Below are positions 54,819 through 62,493 of a stretch of DNA of 64,000 nt, piece after piece. The position numbers and the translations under genes are program-made. The stretch's first letter is position 1. Every line of letters starts with the position of its first letter. Source of the DNA: Xylanibacter caecicola (lineage in GTDB: Bacteria > Bacteroidota > Bacteroidia > Bacteroidales > Bacteroidaceae); the NCBI RefSeq assembly GCF_013166515.1, contig NZ_JABKKJ010000005.1, positions 118,389 to 182,388 of the forward strand, written 5' to 3'. The notes under the pieces were generated by a model, which saw only the letters and a list, made by a program, of their open reading frames with translations, had not been told where the DNA came from and made no database searches.

Positions 54819-56665
54819 TATCGTACAATCTTCCGTCCCTTATGTATAAATATGCCGCGCCCGGGGTTCTCAACTTTTATTCCCTGGAGTGTGTACCATG
54901 CATCTGGGCTTACAGAAGCGTCAGACCTCTCTATCTGCACAATCCCGGCTCCAACGCTCTGATACTTAACGAGTACGGACATTTGTGGACGATCCTTGGT
55001 ATAATTATTAGTAGGATGGACAGCCAGCTTATAGTCACCCCAACGATGACCGGCAGACCAGTATGTTCCGCCCATCCCGTTCTCCTGAAGATAAGCGAGG
55101 GTATTGTCTAGAACAGTGTTCCATCGCGAGTCGTCGTCAGGAATGCCGTACTCACCTATATATCCGCGCTTGCCGTATTTGTTACACCAGTCTACAAACG
55201 GCTTTACACGTGTCACGCCTGTCTGTGCATTGGCACCGGAGTTTTCATAACTGTCTTTATACTCTCCTGAAGAGTCCTTGTCGAAATAACAATGGGCTGA
55301 AAAGATGAGATTGTCGGCGGGGTCGTTAAGATTGCGCAGGTTGTCACTGTAATATACCCAGTTGCGCGCCGTGGCAAACTGGTCGCCATCCACCACAATC
55401 GGGGTGGACATGTCTTCCTCACGTATTGCATATATGGCAGCCTGAGCAATGTTAAACCACGGCATGGAGGAAAGCATGGCATACGGCTCGTTCATTATTT
55501 CATATCCCCATATACATTCATAATCCTTAAACTCACGGGCAAGCATCCGCCATACATCGCAGAACTGGTCGAGCGTGCACGAAGACTCTCCTATCACGGA
55601 ATATACATTATCGGCAGAACTATAACCATTACAATATGTACAGTAACGCCCGAAATTGTGCATGTCAAAGACCACTTTCAGACCGAGTTCCGATGCCCAG
55701 TCCAACACTTTCTTTATCTTGTCTGTCTCACTCTTGATTAGCGATGCCGATCCTAAAGGACGCTGGACACGTTCCCACCGGAAAGGAAGACGGATTATAC
55801 CGAAACCTTTTCTGCGCGCATAGGCAAGGTCGTCGTAGTTTGGATAACCGTAATGAGTTCCGTCCACGCCGGGATATACCCCCGCGAACTCGCCTCCCGA
55901 CTCATTCAGTCCGAACATCATTACTGCCTCACGCCTCTCACCCGGAACAACATCATAGCCGGCAGAAGGACAATAAAGAGTAACCTTATTCACTGTATGG
56001 TATGCCCCGCGGACACGCAGAACACCGTCACGCAACTGTGCAAGGACACTTTCGTCAATAACCATGCTGTAGTCGCCTGTCATCTCAAAACCGCTGTAGC
56101 CGGACTTAAGTTCGCTCCACTCACTATTCTGAAGACAGCCACGCGAGTCGGATGTAACATTGCTTACCGATACTTTTATGACATCTCCGATTTTCGCAGT
56201 CTGAAACTGGAACTTAGGGACGGAAATGGTCGGCGTATAATAAGCAATGGCAACGCTGCCACTGAAAAGCACCTTATTCTTTGGGTCTTTCTCAAGTGTT
56301 ATCCTGTCTATCGTATAATTATATCCCGAAACAGTAAGTCCGCCGGAACGCAACTGCGACTGTATTGCGGGAGAAACTATCAAGGAAAAGTCACCATATA
56401 CCTTAAACTCTGTCTCATCAGGAAAAAGCGCAGAGCCGGAAGACAGGAAACCTGCGATGCCGCTCTTGTCTGCTCCTAAAAATCCCGAAGCATAGACACG
56501 GACTACATCGCCCGCACCGACATCGGAGAAAACATCCGCAGACAAATCCACCCCGGTCCATCCGGAAACTACCGCCGGACCGCTATAAACAACATTTTCC
56601 TCTGCCCGGCACGTTGCAAAAGCACATATCGCGAGCATAAACGAGAGTATTAAATTTTTGGTCAT
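54818..56665 (-). CDS. GH5 endo-glycanase with two N-terminal beta-sandwich modules and a secretion-type tail
   Basis: A secreted 615-residue enzyme. The signal peptide ends at ATCRAE. Two homologous modules follow (about residues 24-130 and 131-235), each with a V-Y/F-SG start, a G-D-V-I/V strand and a closing VNKVTL/IDRITL strand; one has LQNSEWSELK. The GH5 domain spans about 248-560: FGLNESGGEFAGVYPG, LPFRWERVQRP, acid/base in YEIMNEPYAML, nucleophile in GYIGEYGIPDDD. The tail WYTLQGIKVENPGRGIFI with HKGRKIVR resembles short type IX secretion C-terminal signals of Prevotella. It has its own promoter and motif. Confidence 0.88.
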   Translation of the reverse strand: MTKNLILSFMLAICAFATCRAEENVVYSGPAVVSGWTGVDLSADVFSDVGAGDVVRVYASGFLGADKSGIAGFLSSGSALFPDETEFKVYGDFSLIVSPAIQSQLRSGGLTVSGYNYTIDRITLEKDPKNKVLFSGSVAIAYYTPTISVPKFQFQTAKIGDVIKVSVSNVTSDSRGCLQNSEWSELKSGYSGFEMTGDYSMVIDESVLAQLRDGVLRVRGAYHTVNKVTLYCPSAGYDVVPGERREAVMMFGLNESGGEFAGVYPGVDGTHYGYPNYDDLAYARRKGFGIIRLPFRWERVQRPLGSASLIKSETDKIKKVLDWASELGLKVVFDMHNFGRYCTYCNGYSSADNVYSVIGESSCTLDQFCDVWRMLAREFKDYECIWGYEIMNEPYAMLSSMPWFNIAQAAIYAIREEDMSTPIVVDGDQFATARNWVYYSDNLRNLNDPADNLIFSAHCYFDKDSSGEYKDSYENSGANAQTGVTRVKPFVDWCNKYGKRGYIGEYGIPDDDSRWNTVLDNTLAYLQENGMGGTYWSAGHRWGDYKLAVHPTNNYTKDRPQMSVLVKYQSVGAGIVQIERSDASVSPDAWYTLQGIKVENPGRGIFIHKGRKIVR

Positions 56666-56688
56666 ATCTTTTTTATTAAGTTATATTG

Positions 56689-56696
56689 CAAAAATA
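56689..56696 (-). promoter_or_regulatory. -7 promoter box of the modular GH5 gene
   Basis: Minus-strand TATTTTTG, matching TAnnTTTG, 23 bases before the ATG at 56665. Confidence 0.55.
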
Positions 56697-56737
56697 AATA
56701 TCTTATATCACATAATATTATATTATTTTGACCCATT

Positions 56738-56756
56738 TTGATACTATTTTACCTAT
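56738..56756 (-). promoter_or_regulatory. Candidate activator site upstream of the modular GH5 gene
   Basis: TTGATACTATTTTACCTAT on the plus strand, identical in all 19 bases to 59592-59610 and with the same 41-nt gap to the -7 box. This places it at about -52 to -70 from the start of transcription. Confidence 0.65.
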
Positions 56757-56833
56757 CTGCATGCGACATGGCATATCAGTATTGATAAAAAGCAAAAAAA
56801 GCAAAGTTTCATTGCCATTTATGTGTTTTTGCG

Positions 56834-56912
56834 TATCTTTGTATAAAATAAACTCCGCCTCAACAACTACAGGCAAGATTGATTGCATTAGGCTTGCAGC
56901 ATGCTTGAAAAT
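56834..56912 (+). repeat. Dispersed element P, diverged copy in the araC-type leader
   Basis: Begins with the -7-like TATCTTTG (56834-56841), keeps CCGCCTCAACAACTACAGGC and TTGATTGCATTAGGCTTG, and ends about 30 bases before the ATG at 56942. It supplies the probable promoter and leader of the regulator gene. The rest of the 276-base gap holds the GH5 promoter, the motif at 56738 and a TATCA-N4-TGATA palindrome at 56774-56787. Confidence 0.7.
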
Positions 56913-56941
56913 ACATAACACATTATATAATAGTATACATC

Positions 56942-57823
56942 ATGAAAGAGACACGAATATTACACGAAATAACTCCTCTTCAGGACGAAGACTCGCTATA
57001 CATCGCCGACAGGTGCAAAATGATGTTCAGCTATCCTATACACAACCATGCAGCATTTGAACTGAACTTCATAGAACATGCCGCCGGCGTGAGAAGGATA
57101 GTGGGAGACCACAGCGAAGTGATCGGAGACTATGACCTGGTACTGATAACAAGTCAGGATTTGGAACATGTTTGGGAACAGAACACGTGCACAAGTGAGA
57201 ACATACACGAGATAACGATACAGTTTCACTGGAAAATGGATGAAGGATTCCTCGCGCGAAACCCATTCGGCAGTATACGCAAGATGATGGAAACGGCACG
57301 GAAAGGACTGGCATTCCCTATGGAAGCAATAATACAGGTATATCCGCGACTGACACAACTGAGCAAAATGAACGACAGTTTCTGGGCGGTGAGCCAGTTC
57401 ATGGGCATACTCTACGACCTGTCCCTGTGCAAGGGGGCACGCACGCTGGCAACAAACAGCTATGCCAAAGTGGACATACAGGACGACAGCAAGCGTATAC
57501 TTAAGGTCAAGACATACATACACGACCATTATATGGACGACATACGGCTTGGGATGCTTGCCGACCTTGCCGGAATGAGCACAAGTGCATTCAGCCGTTT
57601 CTTCAAGTTGCATACGGGATACACGCTACGCGAATATCTGATAAACATACGCCTCGGCAATGCGGCAAGACTTCTGCTTGACACCGGAGAAAGCATTGCG
57701 AACATCAGTTTCTTCTGCGGTTTCAATAATCTGAGCAACTTCAACCGCATATTCAAAGACCGCAAAGGATGCTCACCTTCGGAGTTTCGCGAACAGGTAA
57801 GAAAGGCACGTATCATACTTTGA
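56942..57823 (+). CDS. AraC-family transcriptional regulator
   Basis: A 293-residue regulator. The N-terminal cupin-like sensor (FSYPIHNHAAFELNFIEHA; DYDLVLITSQDLEHVW) should bind a sugar or related ligand. The C-terminal about 100 residues hold two helix-turn-helix motifs (LGMLADLAGMSTSAFSRFF; IANISFFCGFNNLSNFNRIF). It is divergent from the polysaccharide locus, with 276 bases between starts, and is the only regulator gene near it. It is therefore the best candidate to bind the 19-bp motif upstream of the GH5, SGNH-susCD and module-protein genes. Most such loci in this phylum use hybrid two-component or SusR-type regulators, though AraC proteins also occur. Confidence 0.93.
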   Translation: MKETRILHEITPLQDEDSLYIADRCKMMFSYPIHNHAAFELNFIEHAAGVRRIVGDHSEVIGDYDLVLITSQDLEHVWEQNTCTSENIHEITIQFHWKMDEGFLARNPFGSIRKMMETARKGLAFPMEAIIQVYPRLTQLSKMNDSFWAVSQFMGILYDLSLCKGARTLATNSYAKVDIQDDSKRILKVKTYIHDHYMDDIRLGMLADLAGMSTSAFSRFFKLHTGYTLREYLINIRLGNAARLLLDTGESIANISFFCGFNNLSNFNRIFKDRKGCSPSEFREQVRKARIIL

Positions 57824-57851
57824 CATAACCGATAAAACGGGACGATTTGCA

Positions 57852-57936
57852 AAAGGTCACCTTTCGGACTGCGAAAGGTGACCTTTCAGCGTCTAAAAGG
57901 CGGCATATCGGAGCCTAAAAGAGCACCTTTTACAAC
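57852..57936. repeat. Dispersed hairpin element B, copy 3
   Basis: A 15-bp perfect inverted repeat (AAAGGTCACCTTTCG at 57852-57866, complement at 57872-57886), then related arms to TAAAAGAGCACCTTTTACAACG. It lies in the 320-base gene-free stretch 57824-58143, together with the terminator at 58006. Confidence 0.7.
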
Positions 57937-57998
57937 GCGGAATGAAACAACGGCGCAAAGTGCTGAATGTAAGCCACATGCAAGAAGCACCATATAAA

Positions 57999-58055
57999 GA
58001 AAAAAGGCGCCCTTTAACAGACCGTCGGAAAAGCTACGGAATGTTAAAGGACGCC
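57999..58055 (-). terminator. Terminator of the three-module protein gene
   Basis: On the minus strand GGCGTCCTTTAACA pairs with TGTTAAAGGGCGCC (one mismatch; 58006-58055), followed by a T-rich run (58005-57999). It lies about 90 bases after the stop. Confidence 0.75.
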
Positions 58056-58143
58056 GAATGTCATCCTGATTTTTTAAAAGAATATTTGTTTTTAAGTTAC
58101 GGGTTTAATCTTTAACCATAAACAAATCAACTAATCAACCAAC

Positions 58144-59502
58144 TCATCTATTAATATATTTTCTGCCGTTCTTTATGACAATACCCTTATGAGAAGCGCT
58201 AACGCGCTGACCGCACAGATTGTAAACGGCGCCATTATCAACCGAAACCTTATTGTTCTCGATAGAGCCGATACCTGTAGTTCCGGTATTTGCCACAGTT
58301 ACATAGCGTATTTCGAAATCGTATGTAGTGCCGTTGCCCTGACGCTGGATAATCATGCCTGATGTTTTTATCTTATTGATAATGTCCTCGGTAAGTTCCA
58401 TGCTGAACACCTGTGTACCAGCCGCCATTGTGGTCTCACTGTTAAGACATTCCCAAGAAGCTGTATCCTTAATATAAATCTGGTCACCCTCGTCAACATC
58501 GCTCATGTAAACCTTTATGAACTTGCCGGGCTGGAGGTCTGCACCAAGAAGCGCCGACTTGTTAGGATCGTAGCGGAAATCGACAGATGTGCTTCCCGTT
58601 GCAGAACCGCTCCATACGATTGTTTCCGATGCATCGGGAACAATAACATCGTCACCTATCTGTGCCTTTATCACTTCGACCTTTGTAAAGGTGTATGAAG
58701 CATCATTGGGACGGCGCAACATTATTCCTTTCTGCTTTATCGCCTCAACGGCAGCAACACTAACCATAAACTCATAGCTGTTGTCACCGGCTTCGATTGT
58801 GGGAGAGTTCATGTCTATAGCCATGATATTATTCCACTCCATATCCTGGAACCATACCTGGTCGCCTTCTGCCGCACCGGTGTAATAGAACTTTATCTTG
58901 TCGCCGGCAGAAAGATTCGCCTGACCTTTGGCATCGCCTACAAGTTTGTTGTAATTATCAAGGAACGATCCCGACTCGGGAGTGAAGCGCAGTGTTGAAG
59001 CAGAAGAGCCTTCCCATACCACGATGTTGCCGGGATCCTCGTCGCCTGTTCCCGGTTCGTCGCCACCGGAAGTACCGTCGCCTTTAACAACATTTACTTT
59101 AGTAAAGGTATATACAGCTTCACCTCCACGACGAAGGCGTAGTCCCTTAACCTTAAGTGCATCCACGAAATCTTGTGAAACATTCACAGTGAAAACACCG
59201 TCGCCGGCAGTAAGCAGGTCAACATCAGCACCTGTCACGGAAGAGGGATAAGTGTTCCACTCACTATCCTGCAACCATAGTTTGCTGCCCTCAACTGCAC
59301 CTGTATAATAAATATCAATTTTATCACCTGCGGAAAGATTTGCCTGACCGGGTGCATTACCCATCAGGGCATTGTAGTTATCTTCACCGCTGAAGAAAGT
59401 AAGATTGCCCGACTGGGCACCTTCCCATACAGTAATTACTTCTGCTGAGACCTTAAGAACTGCCATCAGCAAGAGTGAAAGAATAAATGTAGTTTTTTTC
59501 AT
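58144..59502 (-). CDS. Secreted protein of three tandem beta-sandwich modules, putative carbohydrate-binding
   Basis: A 452-residue secreted protein with no catalytic domain that I can see. After a signal peptide (LLLMAVLKVSAE) come three modules of about 115-120 residues (near 22-140, 158-282 and 290-405). Each starts VWEG or VWSG and holds ANLSAGDKIDIYYTGA-like and LWLQDSEWN-like strands, then GLRLRRGG and YTFTKVNVVK-like strands. Linkers are Gly/Asp/Pro-rich. The same module occurs twice in the GH5 protein at 54818. The tail (VYNLCGQRVSASHKGIVI, NGRKYINR) again resembles a type IX secretion signal. It shares the 19-bp promoter motif with that GH5 gene. I do not recognise a named family. 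Confidence 0.8.
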   Translation of the reverse strand: MKKTTFILSLLLMAVLKVSAEVITVWEGAQSGNLTFFSGEDNYNALMGNAPGQANLSAGDKIDIYYTGAVEGSKLWLQDSEWNTYPSSVTGADVDLLTAGDGVFTVNVSQDFVDALKVKGLRLRRGGEAVYTFTKVNVVKGDGTSGGDEPGTGDEDPGNIVVWEGSSASTLRFTPESGSFLDNYNKLVGDAKGQANLSAGDKIKFYYTGAAEGDQVWFQDMEWNNIMAIDMNSPTIEAGDNSYEFMVSVAAVEAIKQKGIMLRRPNDASYTFTKVEVIKAQIGDDVIVPDASETIVWSGSATGSTSVDFRYDPNKSALLGADLQPGKFIKVYMSDVDEGDQIYIKDTASWECLNSETTMAAGTQVFSMELTEDIINKIKTSGMIIQRQGNGTTYDFEIRYVTVANTGTTGIGSIENNKVSVDNGAVYNLCGQRVSASHKGIVIKNGRKYINR

Positions 59503-59542
59503 GATTTAATGGTTTTAGTTATTGGATTTATTTTTATATCTG

Positions 59543-59550
59543 CAAAATTC
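59543..59550 (-). promoter_or_regulatory. -7-like box of the three-module protein gene
   Basis: Minus-strand GAATTTTG, one mismatch to TAnnTTTG, 40 bases before the ATG. Confidence 0.45.
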
Positions 59551-59591
59551 GTGTTTTATCCTAACAATATATAATATTAATTTAGCAGACA

Positions 59592-59610
59592 TTGATACTA
59601 TTTTACCTAT
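59592..59610 (-). promoter_or_regulatory. Candidate activator site upstream of the three-module protein gene
   Basis: TTGATACTATTTTACCTAT, identical to 56738-56756, 41 nt upstream of the -7-like box at 59543-59550. Confidence 0.65.
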
Positions 59611-59668
59611 TTTGCCGATACACCTCATTTTAACGCCATAAAAGTATTATAGTAAAACAACTTATCAA

Positions 59669-59676
59669 TACTTTTG
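59669..59676 (+). promoter_or_regulatory. -7 promoter box of the DUF4886 gene
   Basis: TACTTTTG, matching TAnnTTTG, 25 bases before the ATG at 59702. The 19-bp motif is not found at the matching position. Confidence 0.5.
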
Positions 59677-59701
59677 CACTGAACAATAAAACAAAAACAC
59701 A

Positions 59702-60538
59702 ATGAAAACAAGCTTTTTACGAAAAACAGTGATTGCCGCCATGATGATATTATCGATATCGGCGGCAGCACAAGAGAAAGTGATGAAAATACTTGCTGTG
59801 GGCAACAGTTTTTCACGTGATGCCGTCGAGCAATATCTATGGGACCTTGCTGATGCCGATGGAAAGAAATGTATAATAGGCAACCTCTATATAGGAGGAT
59901 GTCCTATAAGCAGGCACGTAGACAATGCCCGCAATGATGCTCCGGCATACGAATACAGGAAAATAGGAACGGACGGTATAAGGGTGCAGACTGACAACAA
60001 GCGACAGAACGAGGCTTTAAGAGAGGAGCAGTGGGATATTGTGACCGTACAGCAGGCAAGCTATGACTCCGGAAACTATGACTCGTTCTCGCTCCTTCCT
60101 GAACTTGTGGCGTACATACGCGCGCGCGTTCCTTCTTATACTAAGGTGTTGTTTCACCAGACTTGGGCATATGCACAGACAAGCGACCACAGCGGCTTCA
60201 AACGATATGGCAACAACCAGATGACAATGTATCGTGCCATATCCGAATGTTCGGCAAGAGCAGCACGGGAAAATGAACTTCAAGGGATTATACCGGCAGG
60301 CACGGCAATACAAATAGCACGCTCAACGGAACTTGGCGACAATCTGAATGCCGACGGATATCATCTCGATCATCTCGTGGGACGCTACATAGCGGCATGC
60401 ACCTGGTATGAGTACATATTTAAAAACAATGTGAAAGGTAACAGATTTGCCCCCACAGGAATGACAAAGAAGCAGAAAAGACTGTCACAAAAATCTGCCC
60501 ACGCCGCATGCCGCAAAGGTATGTTCGATAAAGACTAA
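59702..60538 (+). CDS. DUF4886 secreted SGNH-like protein
   Basis: A secreted 278-residue protein with a signal peptide ending at AAAQE. The DUF4886 pattern is clear: MKILAVGNSFSRDAVEQYL (SGNH block I with a Ser), DIVTVQQAS, LFHQTWAYAQ and NADGYHLDHLVGRYIAACTW (Asp-x2-His block). Carbohydrate esterase activity is likely from the fold but not shown. It stands alone on the plus strand at the edge of the polysaccharide locus, so membership of the locus is uncertain. The C-terminus is basic and Cys-containing. Confidence 0.82.
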   Translation: MKTSFLRKTVIAAMMILSISAAAQEKVMKILAVGNSFSRDAVEQYLWDLADADGKKCIIGNLYIGGCPISRHVDNARNDAPAYEYRKIGTDGIRVQTDNKRQNEALREEQWDIVTVQQASYDSGNYDSFSLLPELVAYIRARVPSYTKVLFHQTWAYAQTSDHSGFKRYGNNQMTMYRAISECSARAARENELQGIIPAGTAIQIARSTELGDNLNADGYHLDHLVGRYIAACTWYEYIFKNNVKGNRFAPTGMTKKQKRLSQKSAHAACRKGMFDKD

Positions 60539-60562
60539 GTGTATATTGGATACAAAAAAAAC

Positions 60563-60598
60563 AATCGACCGGAGCATAAGAACATGCCTCGGTCGATT
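60563..60598. terminator. Two-way terminator between convergent genes
   Basis: AATCGACCG pairs with CGGTCGATT, with an inner GCAT/ATGC pairing. A T-run follows on the plus strand and an A-run (60553-60561) precedes it, giving a T-run on the minus strand. It separates the DUF4886 and DUF2795 genes. Confidence 0.8.
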
Positions 60599-60623
60599 TT
60601 ATCACACAGCATAAGAATGTTTG

Positions 60624-60845
60624 TTAATACTCGTCCTCGTTGAAAAGAAAGTCTTCTTTCGTAGGATAGTCTGGCCATATATCCTCTATGCTTTCATATA
60701 CATCACCTTCATCCTCTATCTCTTGCAGATTCTCCAATACTTCAAGCGGAGCGCCGGAACGGGTCGCATAATCAATCAGTTCTTCCTTAGTTGCAGGCCA
60801 CGGCGCATCTTCCAGTTTTGAAGCCAATTCAAGTGTCCAATACAT
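60624..60845 (-). CDS. Small acidic DUF2795 protein
   Basis: A 73-residue cytoplasmic protein, strongly acidic at the C-terminus (EIEDEGDVYESIEDIWPDYP). The central PWPATKEELIDYATRSGAP and EVLENLQEI match DUF2795, a small helical family widespread in Bacteroidota. Its function is unknown. It has its own -7 box (60877-60884), overlapped by an inverted repeat. Confidence 0.82.
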   Translation of the reverse strand: MYWTLELASKLEDAPWPATKEELIDYATRSGAPLEVLENLQEIEDEGDVYESIEDIWPDYPTKEDFLFNEDEY

Positions 60846-60855
60846 AGTCGTTATC

Positions 60856-60884
60856 TTTTGCGTTAAAAATTGAACGCAAAAATA
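60856..60884 (-). promoter_or_regulatory. Promoter and 9-bp inverted repeat of the DUF2795 gene
   Basis: The -7 box TATTTTTG is at 60877-60884 (minus). TTTTGCGTT (60856-60864) and its exact complement AACGCAAAA (60873-60881) overlap the box and the transcription start, as an operator would. Confidence 0.45.
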
Positions 60885-60896
60885 ATATTTTTTTTC

Positions 60897-61460
60897 TTAT
60901 CTGCAAGGTTTTGTCCATACTTTTTCCCTCACGCCGTCAATAAAATTCAGTTTGCGCGCAAGAACAAACAAATAATCTGACAGGCGGTTCATATATTGCA
61001 GTATTTCCGGATCAAGCTCGGTTGTTTCACCAAGGAAAAAGATACGTCTCTCGGCACGGCGGCAAACCGTACGACAGACATGGGCAAAGGCAGCCTCGTG
61101 CGAACCGCCCGGAAGTATAAATGCCGTTTGCTGGGGGATATTGGCATTAATCGCATCTATCTCCTGCTCCAATATATCGACCTCACCTGCATCAAGGGTG
61201 TAAGATGGTGCAAGCTCGGTTTGTGTCTTGTCCGTGGCAAGGTATGAGCACACGGTAAAAAGATTACGCTGTGTTCTGATTATAAGATCCTTATCCGCCC
61301 CGTCTTTCATGAAGGACGCAAGTAACCCGAGATTTGCACTCAGTTCATCAACCGTGCCGTAAGCCTCTATACGAGAGTTTGTTTTCTTTACTTTTACGCC
61401 GCCTACCAGACTTGTCGTTCCCTCGTCTCCGGTCTTGGTATATACTCTTGTAATCTTCAT
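60897..61460 (-). CDS. Cob(I)alamin adenosyltransferase, PduO type
   Basis: Cytoplasmic enzyme of 187 residues making adenosylcobalamin from ATP and cob(I)alamin. The ATP-binding N-terminus KITRVYTKTGDEGTTSLVGG is diagnostic. RIEAYGTVDELSANLG, FILPGGSHEAAFAHVCRTVCRRAERR and MNRLSDYLFVLARK follow in the usual order. It begins 11 bases after the hypothetical gene at 61472 and is probably co-transcribed with it. No cobalamin riboswitch is seen upstream. Confidence 0.95.
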   Translation of the reverse strand: MKITRVYTKTGDEGTTSLVGGVKVKKTNSRIEAYGTVDELSANLGLLASFMKDGADKDLIIRTQRNLFTVCSYLATDKTQTELAPSYTLDAGEVDILEQEIDAINANIPQQTAFILPGGSHEAAFAHVCRTVCRRAERRIFFLGETTELDPEILQYMNRLSDYLFVLARKLNFIDGVREKVWTKPCR

Positions 61461-61471
61461 AGCTTTATGAT

Positions 61472-62092
61472 TTAAAAGTTTACTATATAATTTTGCTTAT
61501 ATCGCTTCTTGTCAAAAAAGACAATTCCACAATAGTATAAATCGAACGTCACAATGTTTCTTTCATCACCGACAATCTCTCTCCAGCATTGACGTGCTTC
61601 GTTGTCACTGTTTATGTTTCTGACCACAACAAGAGTCCTGTCATCAGCACTACGGCGGATTGCGTCAAGAAAGCTTCGCCACCGCCCTTCAAGTGTCAGC
61701 ATGACAAATCCCGGCACACACATGTCATCAAGAAAAGAAATATAATCGGCAGATGTCATATCTGTCGAAACCCTTACAATACGGCTTTTTACACTGCCTG
61801 CCTTTATATATTCTTCATATATATTCTCACCGGATGAAAAATCAAGAACCACAGACGAACGGCAATAATTAGCAATTCTGAAAAACAAACGACCAAGCCG
61901 TCTGTCTCTCCAACCAATGTTTTCAACAACTTTGTCCAAATGTTCATAAGCGTAATAAGGCCACTTTTCTCCTATTACATAGCGTATGAAAGCATACGCC
62001 CACGGTGACTGTACACCAAACCCGCGACAGTGTCTGCACCTTGCAAACCATACGGGAATATTCTTTAAACGCCCTATTACATTGCTCGTCAC
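61472..62092 (-). CDS. Conserved Bacteroidales hypothetical, methyltransferase-like
   Basis: About 206 residues, not recognised with certainty. The N-terminal CRHCRGFGVQSPWAYAFIRY is the kind of sequence seen in a Bacteroidales group annotated as SAM-dependent methyltransferase. SSVVLDFSSGEN could be a degenerate Rossmann loop, and the C-terminal YCGIVFFDKKRYKQNYIVNF fits that group. No ATG fits: a GTG at 62092 is chosen, with another at 62125. A TATATTTG -7 box at 62097-62104 would start transcription right at the 62092 codon, so translation may be leaderless. Confidence 0.6.
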   Translation of the reverse strand: MTSNVIGRLKNIPVWFARCRHCRGFGVQSPWAYAFIRYVIGEKWPYYAYEHLDKVVENIGWRDRRLGRLFFRIANYCRSSVVLDFSSGENIYEEYIKAGSVKSRIVRVSTDMTSADYISFLDDMCVPGFVMLTLEGRWRSFLDAIRRSADDRTLVVVRNINSDNEARQCWREIVGDERNIVTFDLYYCGIVFFDKKRYKQNYIVNF

Positions 62093-62187
62093 CCTGCAAA
62101 TATAAAGAAAATGGCTGTAAATCACAAACGAAGAAGTATTTTTTTAGGAATAATACATAAAGATGCAGAATATGCAAAGTCCAACAA

Positions 62188-62493
62188 CTAATCAACTAAC
62201 AGCTTAAGTCTGTCGACATCTATCTTGGTAAGCCTTATCATACGTTCATAATCTGGCAAAGCGTCGGTATTGCCGAGAATTACCATCTTTTCGGCATACT
62301 CAACTCCAAGTACATCAAACATAAAACGGTTTATAAGCCCGGAACGCACGGAAACATATCGCTCCACATAGACAGTATTCCGACAGAAAGTATATAATTG
62401 TATATATACAATGATGCGATACAAAAAACAAACAAAACGGCAACATAGCCTATGGCTATCTTCACTGAGATACAGAGTTTCTTCATCCGGCAT
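62188..62493 (-). CDS. Hypothetical protein of 101 residues
   Basis: I do not recognise this protein. From the ATG at 62493 it reads MPDEETLYLSEDSHRLC, then a hydrophobic stretch (about residues 17-35), then a mixed C-terminal half rich in Val, Arg and Asp ending DVDRLKLLVD. A TATATTTG box (62508-62515, minus) ends 15 bases before the ATG, which supports expression. No partner gene is evident; the next gene starts 95 bases on. Confidence 0.45.
   Translation of the reverse strand: MPDEETLYLSEDSHRLCCRFVCFLYRIIVYIQLYTFCRNTVYVERYVSVRSGLINRFMFDVLGVEYAEKMVILGNTDALPDYERMIRLTKIDVDRLKLLVD

Noticed and set aside
61461..61471. Cobalamin riboswitch before the adenosyltransferase gene
   Set aside because: Only 11 bases separate it from the upstream gene, and no B12-box-like sequence was seen further upstream.
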